Source of the DNA: Hyphomonas neptunium ATCC 15444 | GTDB taxonomy: Bacteria > Pseudomonadota > Alphaproteobacteria > Caulobacterales > Hyphomonadaceae | Length of the DNA: 64,000 bases | NCBI RefSeq assembly: GCF_000013025.1 | Contig: NC_008358.1 | Coordinates: forward strand, 1,612,001-1,676,000 | Direction: 5' to 3' | In this document: piece after piece, positions 16,267 through 24,128 of the stretch | Numbering within the stretch: position 1 is the first letter of the stretch | Layout: every line of letters starts with the position of its first letter | Program-made: the position numbers and the translations under genes | Notes under the pieces: model-generated | The model's input: only the letters and a program-made list of their open reading frames with translations | Databases searched by the model: none | What the model was told of the DNA's origin: nothing

Positions 16267-17451
16267 CCGCTGACAGACCTTAAAATCCGCAGCCTCAAGC
16301 CCGATGGAAAGCCTCGCCGCTACACCGATGGCGGCAATCTCTTCATCGAGGTACGCCCCAATGGCTCAAAGCTCTGGCGTTTTGCCTACAAGTTCGACGG
16401 CAAGCAAAAGCTGATGGCGCTCGGCACCTATCCGGAAATCTCGCTTGCGAGAGCCCGGGAGAAGCGGGCAGAAGCCCGCGCCCTATTAATCGAGGGTATC
16501 GACCCGATGCAGCAGGCCAAGGTGAACAAGCTGGAGCGGCAGGCGCTCACTGAGCACACCTTTTCCGCCATCGCCGCAGAGCTCCTCGACAAGAACCGGC
16601 GCGAGGGTCTTGCCGGCGCCACGCTTTCGAAGAAGTCTTGGCTCGTCGGCATCGCCAATGCCGACCTTGGCGATTTGCCGGTCACGCAGATCAAGCCCAC
16701 CCATGTCCTCGTCCCTCTCCGCAAGGTGGAGTCAGAAGGCAACTACGAGACGGCCCGCCGGCTGCGCGCCGTAATCAGCCAGGTCTTCCGTTACGCCGTC
16801 GCGACAGCCCGCGCCGAGCACGATCCGACGGCAGGCCTGCGCGGCGCGCTGATCGCTCCGAAGGTCACCCACCGTCCCGCCATCGTGGACCGGGAGAAGT
16901 TTGCAGGCCTCATCCGATCGATCTGGGCCTATGACGGCGCGATCGAGACTAAGGCCGGGTTGCAGCTGATGGCGCTCCTCTATCCCCGGCCGGGCGAACT
17001 GCGTCTTTCCACTTGGGGCGAATTTGATCTCAGGAAGCGGACATGGACCATTCCGGCGGCGCGCACCAAAATGCGCCGGGAGCACAAGAAGCCACTCTCT
17101 GGCGCTGCGGTCGAGATCCTGAAGCGCCTTCACGCTGTCACGGGGCATGAACCTTACGTCCTCGTTTCGCAGCTTTCGCGCGGCAAACCGATCAGCGAGA
17201 ACACGCTCAACGGATCCCTGCGCCGTCTGGGCTACGCCAAAGAAGAAATGACCTCGCACGGATTCCGCGCCAGCGCCTCAAGCCTGCTCAACGAAAGCGG
17301 CAAATGGCACCCTGACGCCATCGAAGCGGAACTCGCCCACATGGGCGCCGACCAAATCCGCAAGGCCTATCACCGCGCCACCTATTGGGATCAGCGCGTA
17401 GAAATGGCGGATTGGTGGGCCGGAGAGGTCCTCCGTTTTGCGCGCTTGTGA
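16264..17451 (+). CDS. P4-type tyrosine integrase of the tRNA-Leu element
   Basis: A 395-residue tyrosine recombinase with the N-terminal DUF4102 DNA-binding domain (MPLTDLKIRSLKPDGKPRRY, then GGNLFIEVRPNGSKLWRF). The catalytic residues visible are an Arg in LYPRPGELRLSTW, the H-x-x-R of TSHGFRASASSLLNE, and the Tyr of RKAYHRATYW. The start at 16264 follows the family's usual N-terminus; an upstream ATG at 16222 is in frame but falls within the repeat motifs. The gene begins 186 bases after the tRNA, the standard place for a tRNA-targeting integrase, and its own product would recombine the tRNA-end repeats. All catalytic residues are present, so it may be functional. Confidence 0.93.
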   Translation: MPLTDLKIRSLKPDGKPRRYTDGGNLFIEVRPNGSKLWRFAYKFDGKQKLMALGTYPEISLARAREKRAEARALLIEGIDPMQQAKVNKLERQALTEHTFSAIAAELLDKNRREGLAGATLSKKSWLVGIANADLGDLPVTQIKPTHVLVPLRKVESEGNYETARRLRAVISQVFRYAVATARAEHDPTAGLRGALIAPKVTHRPAIVDREKFAGLIRSIWAYDGAIETKAGLQLMALLYPRPGELRLSTWGEFDLRKRTWTIPAARTKMRREHKKPLSGAAVEILKRLHAVTGHEPYVLVSQLSRGKPISENTLNGSLRRLGYAKEEMTSHGFRASASSLLNESGKWHPDAIEAELAHMGADQIRKAYHRATYWDQRVEMADWWAGEVLRFARL

Positions 17452-17581
17452 TGAGCCGATAGGATTTTCTTACTACCGTTCAACGTCTGTTGGCGCTCTT
17501 ATGGTCGCAATCACCGCATTCCCTTGAACCACGACGTACGCACACAATTCGCGGGAAGCAGTCAGTATTGAGCTCTGGCGT

Positions 17582-17812
17582 TTACTTTTTCCGTAACCTG
17601 ACACCCGGCGCGTCTCCGTTTGTGAATTCGACACCTGCCTTCTCAAATGCGCTCGTGATCGCGCTCAACGTTGACACCTTGGTCGCGTCGAGACTTCCTT
17701 TCATTCTTTCAAGTCGCTTGATTGTTTCAACAGACAGTTCTGTTTTTTCTGCGAGATCGGACTGGCTCCAACTCAACATTGCTCGGGCGGCTCGCAGCTG
17801 GGCAGATATCAT
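17582..17812 (-). CDS. XRE-family helix-turn-helix regulator
   Basis: A 76-residue protein that is essentially one Cro/CI-type HTH: QLRAARAMLSWSQSDLAEKTELSVETIKRLE, with the usual second half ALSAITSAFEKAGVEFTNG-like tail. The C-terminal VEFTNGDAPGVRLRKK is common in single-domain XRE repressors of mobile elements. The gene faces the integrase and is divergent from the 17960 gene. Three copies of ATTGCACT lie just upstream, a probable autoregulatory operator. It likely controls element genes, though no target is shown directly. Confidence 0.85.
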   Translation of the reverse strand: MISAQLRAARAMLSWSQSDLAEKTELSVETIKRLERMKGSLDATKVSTLSAITSAFEKAGVEFTNGDAPGVRLRKK

Positions 17813-17813
17813 G

Positions 17814-17889
17814 ATTGCACTTTTTATTTCTTTTATTGCACTTATTATGTTGACACCTTCGAGCAGTTGAATTACCCAAAGAGTGCAAT
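17814..17889. promoter_or_regulatory. Three ATTGCACT operator-like repeats upstream of the XRE regulator
   Basis: ATTGCACT occurs at 17814-17821 and 17835-17842 (21 bases apart, two helical turns) and in inverse orientation (AGTGCAAT) at 17882-17889. The tract is AT-rich and lies between the divergent XRE gene and the 17960 gene, so it probably contains both promoters and the repressor sites. Confidence 0.5.
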
Positions 17890-17959
17890 TGATTGAGTAT
17901 CAGATTCTTCACGCGCGGGCCACTTCCCGCGTGATTGCCGACACGTATTCGGAGCAGCC

Positions 17960-18376
17960 ATGCGGAACACGTCGCATAAAATTCAGACGGCCCCCGAGTC
18001 TTCTAGTCTACTGGAAGGTGTGGCTGAATGGATCAGCCTCTATAATCAGCGCGCCGCAAAAATACAGGAGTGGCAGAGCCTTGAGACACAGCTTTTCACA
18101 CAAGCCAAGCGAATGGGCATTGCTATTGAGGCGTCCTTCGAGTCGGACCGGCCTGAAGCTCAGGCTATGAAGGCACTGGACGAGCACATAGAAGAACTTG
18201 CACAGCAGACTGACGACCTCGCCGCAACAATCCTTTCACAGCCTGTCGGATCATTGGCTGAAGCTGCAGGCAAAATTGAAATTGGACTGAAGCTTCAAGG
18301 AGCGGAAGACTGGCAGCCCTACGCATTGGAACTGGTCGAAGATGGACTTGATGCTCTGCGAAACCGGCTTGGGTGA
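17960..18376 (+). CDS. Hypothetical helical protein of the integrated element
   Basis: A 138-residue, mostly helical, acidic protein with no family I recognise. It begins MRNTSHKIQTAPESSSLL, has a likely coiled-coil region (EWQSLETQLFTQAKRMGI and the ALDEHIEELAQQTDDLAA segment) and lacks membrane segments or cysteines. It is divergent from the XRE regulator and is followed by a 329-base non-coding stretch. Codon use is less GC-biased than the core genes, as for the rest of the element. A structural or regulatory accessory role in the element is possible; nothing in the sequence proves one. Confidence 0.55.
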   Translation: MRNTSHKIQTAPESSSLLEGVAEWISLYNQRAAKIQEWQSLETQLFTQAKRMGIAIEASFESDRPEAQAMKALDEHIEELAQQTDDLAATILSQPVGSLAEAAGKIEIGLKLQGAEDWQPYALELVEDGLDALRNRLG

Positions 18377-18705
18377 TCGATGCGGGCATGAGAAAGACAC
18401 TCTACAGTGCTCTGTTTTATTATCAGTAGTACACCGCATGGTTCGGCTCCTCACTCACGCATAGAAATAGTGGGTCAATGGAGGTGTGTCCGCAGCTAGA
18501 GATCTCCTGCCAGTAGATTGAGCATTGCTGATCACTCGAATGGGCGCAGAAGGAGACATCGACTCGCAAAAGCCTCAATGACCGAGGCCCTATTCAGCTA
18601 TTCGGCTGCATGCGAGGACGATTACGCTTGCCTTCCCGCTGGTCTGGGGCGGTGTTCTCTGCCCCGGGGCACCATCCCCCAGCAACAAAAACAGGTTTTG
18701 ACTTT
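18377..18705. other. Gene-free 329-base stretch in the element
   Basis: No reading frame with protein-like composition is visible on either strand. It contains a G/C-rich inverted tract near 18640-18685 (GGTCTGGGG against CCCCCAG), just beyond the 3' end of the minus-strand SEC-C gene, which could form a hairpin; no T-run follows on the relevant strand. Confidence 0.5.
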
Positions 18706-20433
18706 TCAGTCCCCAGCGGAGTCCCCACTGACTTTTCCACCAGGTTTGTTTGCTTGTGTCGTCTTCCACATTTGCATTGCCATGCCCTCGCAATACCTCG
18801 CGGCTAACTGCTTTTGATCCATTTCCGCCAACGCAGCCGCTGGCACCCACGGCGAAAGCCACTCTTCTAATTTGGTGCGGTCGGTATTCTTGTAGGATTC
18901 ATACAGGAATATGGCGAAGTCGAGCGGTGACTCCGCTGGCTTCTTAATTCGATCTTCCTCGCCGAAGAAAATCGACGGATTACGCCGCCAGACGATCATT
19001 TCCGAGTCTGACAAAGGGTGCGTCGCGAGAATGCGGGTGCCATTTTCCAAGCGGTGCACACAATACGCCAATTGCTGCGATTCAATCACCGTCCCGCTCT
19101 CCAGCAAACCTGCGACCGGATCACCATCGACAGATGGGATTTCATAAATCTCACCAACCTTCAGCCTCGGGCGCTGGTCCGGATCGAATGCCAATTCCGG
19201 CTGCTCGCCGTCAAAGGTCGCGGGAATATGAGAGTGGTCTTTCAAAGAATTCATGAGCGCATCAATTTCCAAATGCCTCTCTTGCGAACACACGTACTCA
19301 TAGAAGCTAGAGATTGGCACGGCGGGTGCAAAATCCGGAATTTTGTACCCAAAGCCCAAAGCTTGCGTTTGCACGCGGGCATCCAGCCGGGAGTGATAGT
19401 TGTGATTGGTGACGATTACGTAGGCAGGATCAAACTCTTGCCCGTCGTTTTTCGTAAGCCCTTCCGCCGACCGAATTTGATCCATCGCTGCTGCGGGCCA
19501 CTGGTTTGCAAAGTCCTCGCCCACCTCGTCAGGCACATTCAGTTCAATCATCACAATACGCTCATGTTCTGAATATTTATTCAGCGCACTGATTAACTTA
19601 CTTTTCACCCTCAGTCGCTTAACTTCGTCATCCTGCGGCGCCCCAGAAGAATCCCTCGCCTTTGCCTCCACCGAGAATGTCCGGCCAGTCTGCGGGTACA
19701 CTGCCACGAACTCAGTATAGCGTCTCTCACCCTTGTGTTCCTCTTCATACTGAATATTAAATCCAGCTTTAAGAAAGGCCGCAGCGGCATAGGTCTCATA
19801 CAGTGCGCCCAGGAAATTCCCGAAATGCCTTTGCTTAAGCCGCGCAATGTATCCACGAACACGATCAAACGCATCGTCAGGGGGCGAGTTGTGAGCGATC
19901 AGGTACAGATTGTAAGCAAGTTGCATGAATGCTTTCATCGCGCCGGTCATATCACCATGCCGCAGGCCATTGATGATCGGCACAGGAGTCACGTCCGCTT
20001 GGGCCATCACAACCCAGCGAGCAATAGGGTGTTGGATTTCCGGTGCCTTAGCAGTTTCCTCGCGGAGCCACTCTCGCCCCAGAAGGGAGAACAGAAACTC
20101 CTTCAAAAAGTCGTGAAATGTTTGCCAGTACGGCGAATGGTAGATGCGATTGCAGACTACCAATAAGCGCTGACCGGACGCTTCGACAGAAATAATCGGC
20201 TTACCGAACCCCTGTTCTCTCTGGTGCGCTGCTTTTTGGATTTTCGCGCCAAGCGCCTTAGCCTTGGCAATATCTGCAACAAGTCCGGGTTCCGCAGCAG
20301 GACCTGACTGCGCCTGCGCATTCGGGGCACCATGGCACCTCTTGAACTTCTTCCCCGATCCACAGGGACAGTGCGCATTGCGACCGATTTTTGGGTGGTT
20401 CTGCGAGTTAACTGCAGTGTCTCTCCTGTCAAT
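18706..20433 (-). CDS. SEC-C motif protein with possible PD-(D/E)xK-like nuclease core; start uncertain
   Basis: The open frame covers about 575 codons. Near its N-terminus is a clear SEC-C zinc-binding motif (KIGRNAHCPCGSGKKFKRCH, about 20380-20335). Later comes a segment ERRYTEFVAVYPQTGRTF followed by SVEAKARD, whose E-(x)n-E-x-K arrangement between beta strands resembles PD-(D/E)xK nucleases. The frame opens at 20439 after a TAG, and there is no ATG, GTG or TTG until a TTG at 20161-20163, which would delete the SEC-C motif. I placed the end at an in-frame ATT (20431-20433) as a rare-start guess. A frameshift at the A5 run near 20390 would instead link it to a TTG at 20456. It faces away from the methyltransferase gene. 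Function unknown; a nuclease in a defence-type element is possible. Confidence 0.6.
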   Translation of the reverse strand: MDRRDTAVNSQNHPKIGRNAHCPCGSGKKFKRCHGAPNAQAQSGPAAEPGLVADIAKAKALGAKIQKAAHQREQGFGKPIISVEASGQRLLVVCNRIYHSPYWQTFHDFLKEFLFSLLGREWLREETAKAPEIQHPIARWVVMAQADVTPVPIINGLRHGDMTGAMKAFMQLAYNLYLIAHNSPPDDAFDRVRGYIARLKQRHFGNFLGALYETYAAAAFLKAGFNIQYEEEHKGERRYTEFVAVYPQTGRTFSVEAKARDSSGAPQDDEVKRLRVKSKLISALNKYSEHERIVMIELNVPDEVGEDFANQWPAAAMDQIRSAEGLTKNDGQEFDPAYVIVTNHNYHSRLDARVQTQALGFGYKIPDFAPAVPISSFYEYVCSQERHLEIDALMNSLKDHSHIPATFDGEQPELAFDPDQRPRLKVGEIYEIPSVDGDPVAGLLESGTVIESQQLAYCVHRLENGTRILATHPLSDSEMIVWRRNPSIFFGEEDRIKKPAESPLDFAIFLYESYKNTDRTKLEEWLSPWVPAAALAEMDQKQLAARYCEGMAMQMWKTTQANKPGGKVSGDSAGD

Positions 20434-20610
20434 GACGGTCTAGCCAAGCTGATCAAATCGATTCGGTAATTGTTGCCGAGTTTCGAATGCCGTGCAACTC
20501 GCTTGCGCGGTCAAGCACTTTTCTGAGGTGACGATGGTGTCAACATCATGCCGCATCTCCCGAAGGAAATGCCGGCAGGTATTCACCAAATGCAAAATGG
20601 GCATCAATCA

Positions 20611-20625
20611 AGCCGAGAATCGGCT
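20611..20625. promoter_or_regulatory. 15-base perfect inverted repeat upstream of the methyltransferase
   Basis: AGCCGA-GAA-TCGGCT is a perfect inverted repeat, followed by a degenerate half copy (GAGAATCGGTTGAG). It lies about 70 bases upstream of the methyltransferase GTG and in the divergent region shared with the SEC-C gene, so an operator is plausible. No protein that binds it can be named. Confidence 0.4.
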
Positions 20626-20695
20626 GAGAATCGGTTGAGTCTGGCATAACTCGGAGTGCCCTGCTAGCTTCAAGACTTGGGAAAAGGTGAGCTGA

Positions 20696-22987
20696 GTGAG
20701 CGCAAAAGACGACTTCCCGGATCCCGATTTCAGCGGCGCCCCCCGGCCGGACTTCGCATCGAAGTCATCGGAAGCGTTTGAATATATGTGTCTGGATCTT
20801 GCCCGGTCGCATTATAGCGATGTTCGCAGCGGCGACCTGCACGAGCTTCGCGGGCAGGCCCAGCAGGGGGTCGATTTCCTCGTGGATTGCGGTGGGGCTG
20901 GTCTGGTCATGATGATCATCCGTCCCGTGATCATTGAGCCGCTGGACACCGAATGGACCGAAGCAAAGGCTAAGATCATCGAACAGGTGACGCGAATTGA
21001 AACGGCTAAATCATATATCGCCACCATTCGGGAACAGGCAGCTACGGAGTTCAAGGCGACGGGCGACAAAGGTCGGGAAGCTCAGCGCCAACAGGAAATC
21101 ACCAATCTGCGGTCTACAATTACGCGTGCAGAGAACAGGGCTAAGGAACTGCACACTGCCTTTACGGACAGGTTGTCTGAGTTCCGGGTTCTTGACCCGG
21201 CCTGCGGATCGGGAAATTTCCTCTACCTTTCTTTGAAAGCACTTAAGGACATTGAGCATCGCGCTAACGTCGAGTTCGAAGCCTTCGGATTCGCGCGGCG
21301 ACCTCCTAAAGTGGGGCCCGAAGCGGTGAAGGGTATTGAGATCAATCCCTACGCGGCGGAGCTTGCTCGTGTCTCGATTTGGATTGGCGAAATCCAGTGG
21401 ATGCGCGCCAATGGTTTTGAAGCCACGACCAATCCGATCCTGAAACCGCTCAATAACATCGAATGCCGGGACGCGGTACTGAACCCGGACGGAACGCGGG
21501 CGGAATGGCCGGACGTCGATGTGGTGGTTGGGAACCCGCCGTTCCTGGGCGGCAAGCGACTTCGCGACGAACTTGGCGGCCACTACGTCGATACCTTATT
21601 CTCAGCGTGGCGCGCCTCCGTTCGGCCTGAAGCAGACCTCGTGCTCTATTGGTTTGCTCGGTCCGGAGAGCTTATACAAACTGGCCGTCTCAAGCGTGCG
21701 GGACTCGTATCAACAAACTCGATTCGCGGCGGAGCGAACCGAGACACATTACGCAGTGCATTGGGGGATGGCCGTATTTTTGATGCTTGGGCCGATGAAC
21801 CTTGGATTGTCGATGGTGCCGCCGTTCGCGTGTCACTGTTATGCTTCGACAATGGAGCAACGGTCGACCTCCGTTTGGACGGCCATTTAGTCGATGAAAT
21901 CTTCGAGGACCTTACAGCCCGCCCAATCGGTGGAACATCTGTAAACCTTACCAATTCCGTTCGCATGGTTGATAATGGCGAGATTGCTTTTCAGGGTTTC
22001 AAGTTCGGCGGCCCATTCGAGATAGACGATTCAACTGCAATTGCGGTTCTTAATGAACCCCTCAATCCCAATGGAATGAGAAACTCAAAAGTCGTTCGGC
22101 AATGGCACAACGGCATGGATATTACGAGACGTCCTGAAATCCGTTGGTGTTTTGACTTCGGGGAATTGAGTGAGCGCGATGCAGTCCTATTCGAGCGACC
22201 GTACAAGGTTCTTCGTGATCAATGGGACGACGAAAACCGAAAGCGCCTAAAAGCAGGTAATCGACCGCTTCGCAACGGCGAGGGAAACACAGCAGTGACG
22301 TGGTGGCGTCATCAGCGCCCGCGCACTGAGCTTAGGGTTGCATTGACTGGTCTCAGACGTTTTATCGCGACCCCTGAGGTCTCAAAGCATCGGGTATTTG
22401 TGTGGTTTGACGCAGGGTCCATGGCTTCGGGTTCGGTGTACGCCATCGCCCGTGACGACGACACAACGTTCGGCATTCTCCACTCGCGATTCCATGAAAT
22501 TTGGGCTCTTCGGATGGGAACTTCGCTTGAGGATCGGCCCCGCTACACACCCTCGACAACATTCGAAACCTTCCCTTTCCCCGAAGGTCTGACGCCCAAC
22601 ATTCCTGCCGCTCACTACGCCGACGATCCACGCGCCCAGGCCATTGCGGCGGCGGCGGCGCGGCTGAACAAGCTGCGCGAAAACTGGCTGAACCCGCCGG
22701 ACCTGGTTCAGCGGGTGCCGGAAGTCGTGCCGGGCTATCCCGACCGCATCCTGCCCGTGGATGAGCGGGCCGCTGACATCCTGAAGAAGCGCACGCTGAC
22801 CAATCTCTACAATGAACGCCCAGCCTGGCTCGACCATGCCCACCGCGATCTCGACCGCGCCGTAGCAGCTGCCTATGGCTGGCAAGCCGACTTTGATTCA
22901 GGGGTGCTGACGGAAGATGAAATCTTGAAACGTCTGTTCGAACTCAATCAGGAGCGCGCCAAAATGGATTCATCTGAAGGCGCTTGA
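20696..22987 (+). CDS. Chimeric N6-adenine-type DNA methyltransferase lacking its N-terminal half
   Basis: A 763-residue protein starting at a GTG. Residues ~160 onward form a large class I SAM-dependent DNA methyltransferase of the MmeI-like/type IIG family: SAM motif I VLDPACGSGNFLYLSL near residue 168, motif IV VVVGNPPFLGGKR near 277, and a target-recognition region. Family members are normally over 900 residues with a long helical N-terminal part ending in a segment like IMMIVRPVIIEPL. Here the equivalent MMIIRPVIIEPL appears at about residue 72, preceded instead by FEYMCLDLARSHYSDV and LRGQAQQGVDFL, a block seen at the N-termini of unrelated Mrr-like/NTPase proteins. The gene therefore looks like an in-frame fusion after a deletion near nucleotide 20,910. 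The catalytic motifs are intact; activity is uncertain. Confidence 0.78.
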   Translation: MSAKDDFPDPDFSGAPRPDFASKSSEAFEYMCLDLARSHYSDVRSGDLHELRGQAQQGVDFLVDCGGAGLVMMIIRPVIIEPLDTEWTEAKAKIIEQVTRIETAKSYIATIREQAATEFKATGDKGREAQRQQEITNLRSTITRAENRAKELHTAFTDRLSEFRVLDPACGSGNFLYLSLKALKDIEHRANVEFEAFGFARRPPKVGPEAVKGIEINPYAAELARVSIWIGEIQWMRANGFEATTNPILKPLNNIECRDAVLNPDGTRAEWPDVDVVVGNPPFLGGKRLRDELGGHYVDTLFSAWRASVRPEADLVLYWFARSGELIQTGRLKRAGLVSTNSIRGGANRDTLRSALGDGRIFDAWADEPWIVDGAAVRVSLLCFDNGATVDLRLDGHLVDEIFEDLTARPIGGTSVNLTNSVRMVDNGEIAFQGFKFGGPFEIDDSTAIAVLNEPLNPNGMRNSKVVRQWHNGMDITRRPEIRWCFDFGELSERDAVLFERPYKVLRDQWDDENRKRLKAGNRPLRNGEGNTAVTWWRHQRPRTELRVALTGLRRFIATPEVSKHRVFVWFDAGSMASGSVYAIARDDDTTFGILHSRFHEIWALRMGTSLEDRPRYTPSTTFETFPFPEGLTPNIPAAHYADDPRAQAIAAAAARLNKLRENWLNPPDLVQRVPEVVPGYPDRILPVDERAADILKKRTLTNLYNERPAWLDHAHRDLDRAVAAAYGWQADFDSGVLTEDEILKRLFELNQERAKMDSSEGA

Positions 22988-23104
22988 ACGGCTGCGATCT
23001 GTAGCGAAATCAAAGCGACCGGAGTTGAAAGATTTCGCCAAATCGGCTAGTTCCTTATGTATAAACGATAATATCAGGACTCCAACCCGTATAGCCCGTC
23101 GAGA

Positions 23105-23140
23105 ATATGGTACGGCGTATGGTATTTTTCGGTACCATAC
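23105..23140. promoter_or_regulatory. Right-end TATGGTAC/GGTACCATAC motifs
   Basis: TATGGTAC at 23106-23113, GTATGGTA at 23118-23125 and GGTACCATAC at 23131-23140 lie about 45-75 bases inside attR. They match the motifs beside attL, supporting the view that they are recombinase arm-type sites defining both ends of one element. Confidence 0.55.
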
Positions 23141-23181
23141 TTTGAAAAAATCCAAATTATTTCAAAGTCTATATGGTTAAG

Positions 23182-23202
23182 TCGAGTCCTCTTCTGGCAC
23201 CA
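23182..23202 (+). repeat. attR: second copy of the tRNA-Leu 3' end
   Basis: TCGAGTCCTCTTCTGG then CACCA repeats the end of the tRNA gene at 16056-16077 with one G missing. It marks the right boundary of the element, giving an insert of about 7.1 kb (16078-23202). Confidence 0.8.
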
Positions 23203-23216
23203 AACTGCTTTTCGGG

Positions 23217-23414
23217 GACGAACATGTGGCGCACTGCTTCCGGGCGAGCGCGTCCAGACTGCTCAACGAGAGTGGCCGGTGGCGCGCCGATGCGATTGAG
23301 GCTGAGCTCGCGCATATGGGCGCCGACCAGGTACGCGAGGCGTGCGCGACCTACTGGGACCAGTGTGTAGAGATGGCCGAGTGGTGAGCAGGCAAGGTGC
23401 TGGGGTTTCCCTGA
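23217..23414 (+). pseudogene. Integrase C-terminal remnant outside attR
   Basis: The frame starting near 23217 reads HCFRASASRLLNESGRW at 23232-23282, then AIEAELAHMGADQVREA, then ATYWDQCVEMAEW. This matches the C-terminus of the intact integrase (HGFRASASSLLNESGKW and so on). Relative to it, the residues carrying the catalytic tyrosine (YHR) are deleted, and a TGA interrupts the last line (EW-stop-AGKVLGFP). There is no N-terminal part. It is therefore the dead 3' end of a related but distinct integrase, left by an older element in the same tRNA site or a tandem array. Confidence 0.85.
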
Positions 23415-24128
23415 CGGGAGATGCCGGGGCGTGCGGCGGCGTGGATGGCACCGCGTTCGCGTGCTAATATCGGCCTGGTTTGAGGCTAGCGGCTCAGGAT
23501 GTTTCCCGGAGTGCCACCCCCTGAATGTCCGCCATTACAATACACCAACAGCGGCGCACTAAATGCGTCTTTGCTAAGGGACGAGACAAAAGTTGCGCTT
23601 TGCCCGAAATGCTGATCGTCAGGACGCGGGTTCTGTCTGACCACGCGTCATCTTTCAGGGTGAGCCTGCCCATCCGGAGCAGAATTTATGCCCGGCTTTC
23701 CACCCTGAATATGCAATGTCCTTCCCGTTCCGGAGTATCCCGGTGTCTATCCCGCAAGCGATCAGCCTGTCGCGGAGTCCGGTGGCCCTTATATTTAATC
23801 TGGCAAGTCGTCTTCCCGATCGGTAAGATTTAGGGCGCATCTGACAAAGGCGGTACGCATTCTGACAGATAGCGGCCAGGATCGGTATGACCAGAAAGTG
23901 AAAGTCGCTTTTTGGCGAGTTTTCGCCGCCGGGGGTACACGGCGTAACCGGCTCGAATGGGGGCAGAAAGAGATATTAAAATCAGGGCTCGGGCCGTCCG
24001 GGCTCTTGATCAAAGCTGGTTTTCAAGGCGAGGTAGGTTGCGGTCGTCTTTGACAGCTCGCTTTTTCCAGGCACACTGGACAATCTCATAATTCGGTAGA
24101 TCAATTGGCAAAAATCAAGGGGTCGAGA
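23415..24128. other. Gene-free 0.7-kb stretch after the element
   Basis: Several short open frames exist on both strands, but none has a convincing start, motif or composition. It is probably decayed mobile-element DNA joined to the amidase promoter region. The last ~60 bases should hold the amidase promoter. Confidence 0.5.

Larger units (their letters stand above)
22988..23231. other. Right end of the element, gene-free
   Basis: No gene is visible. The stretch holds the right-end GTACCATA motifs and the attR repeat, listed separately. Confidence 0.6.

Noticed and set aside
20157..20456. Arg-rich minus-strand frame upstream of the SEC-C protein
   Set aside because: It overlaps the SEC-C coding frame out of register, and its translation is Arg/Ser-rich noise. 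Its 5' end is kept only as a possible start region if a frameshift exists.
23790..24050. Open frame containing RILTDSGQDRYD, at first glance transposase-like
   Set aside because: It has no start codon and no DDE context; the resemblance is too short to call a transposase remnant.
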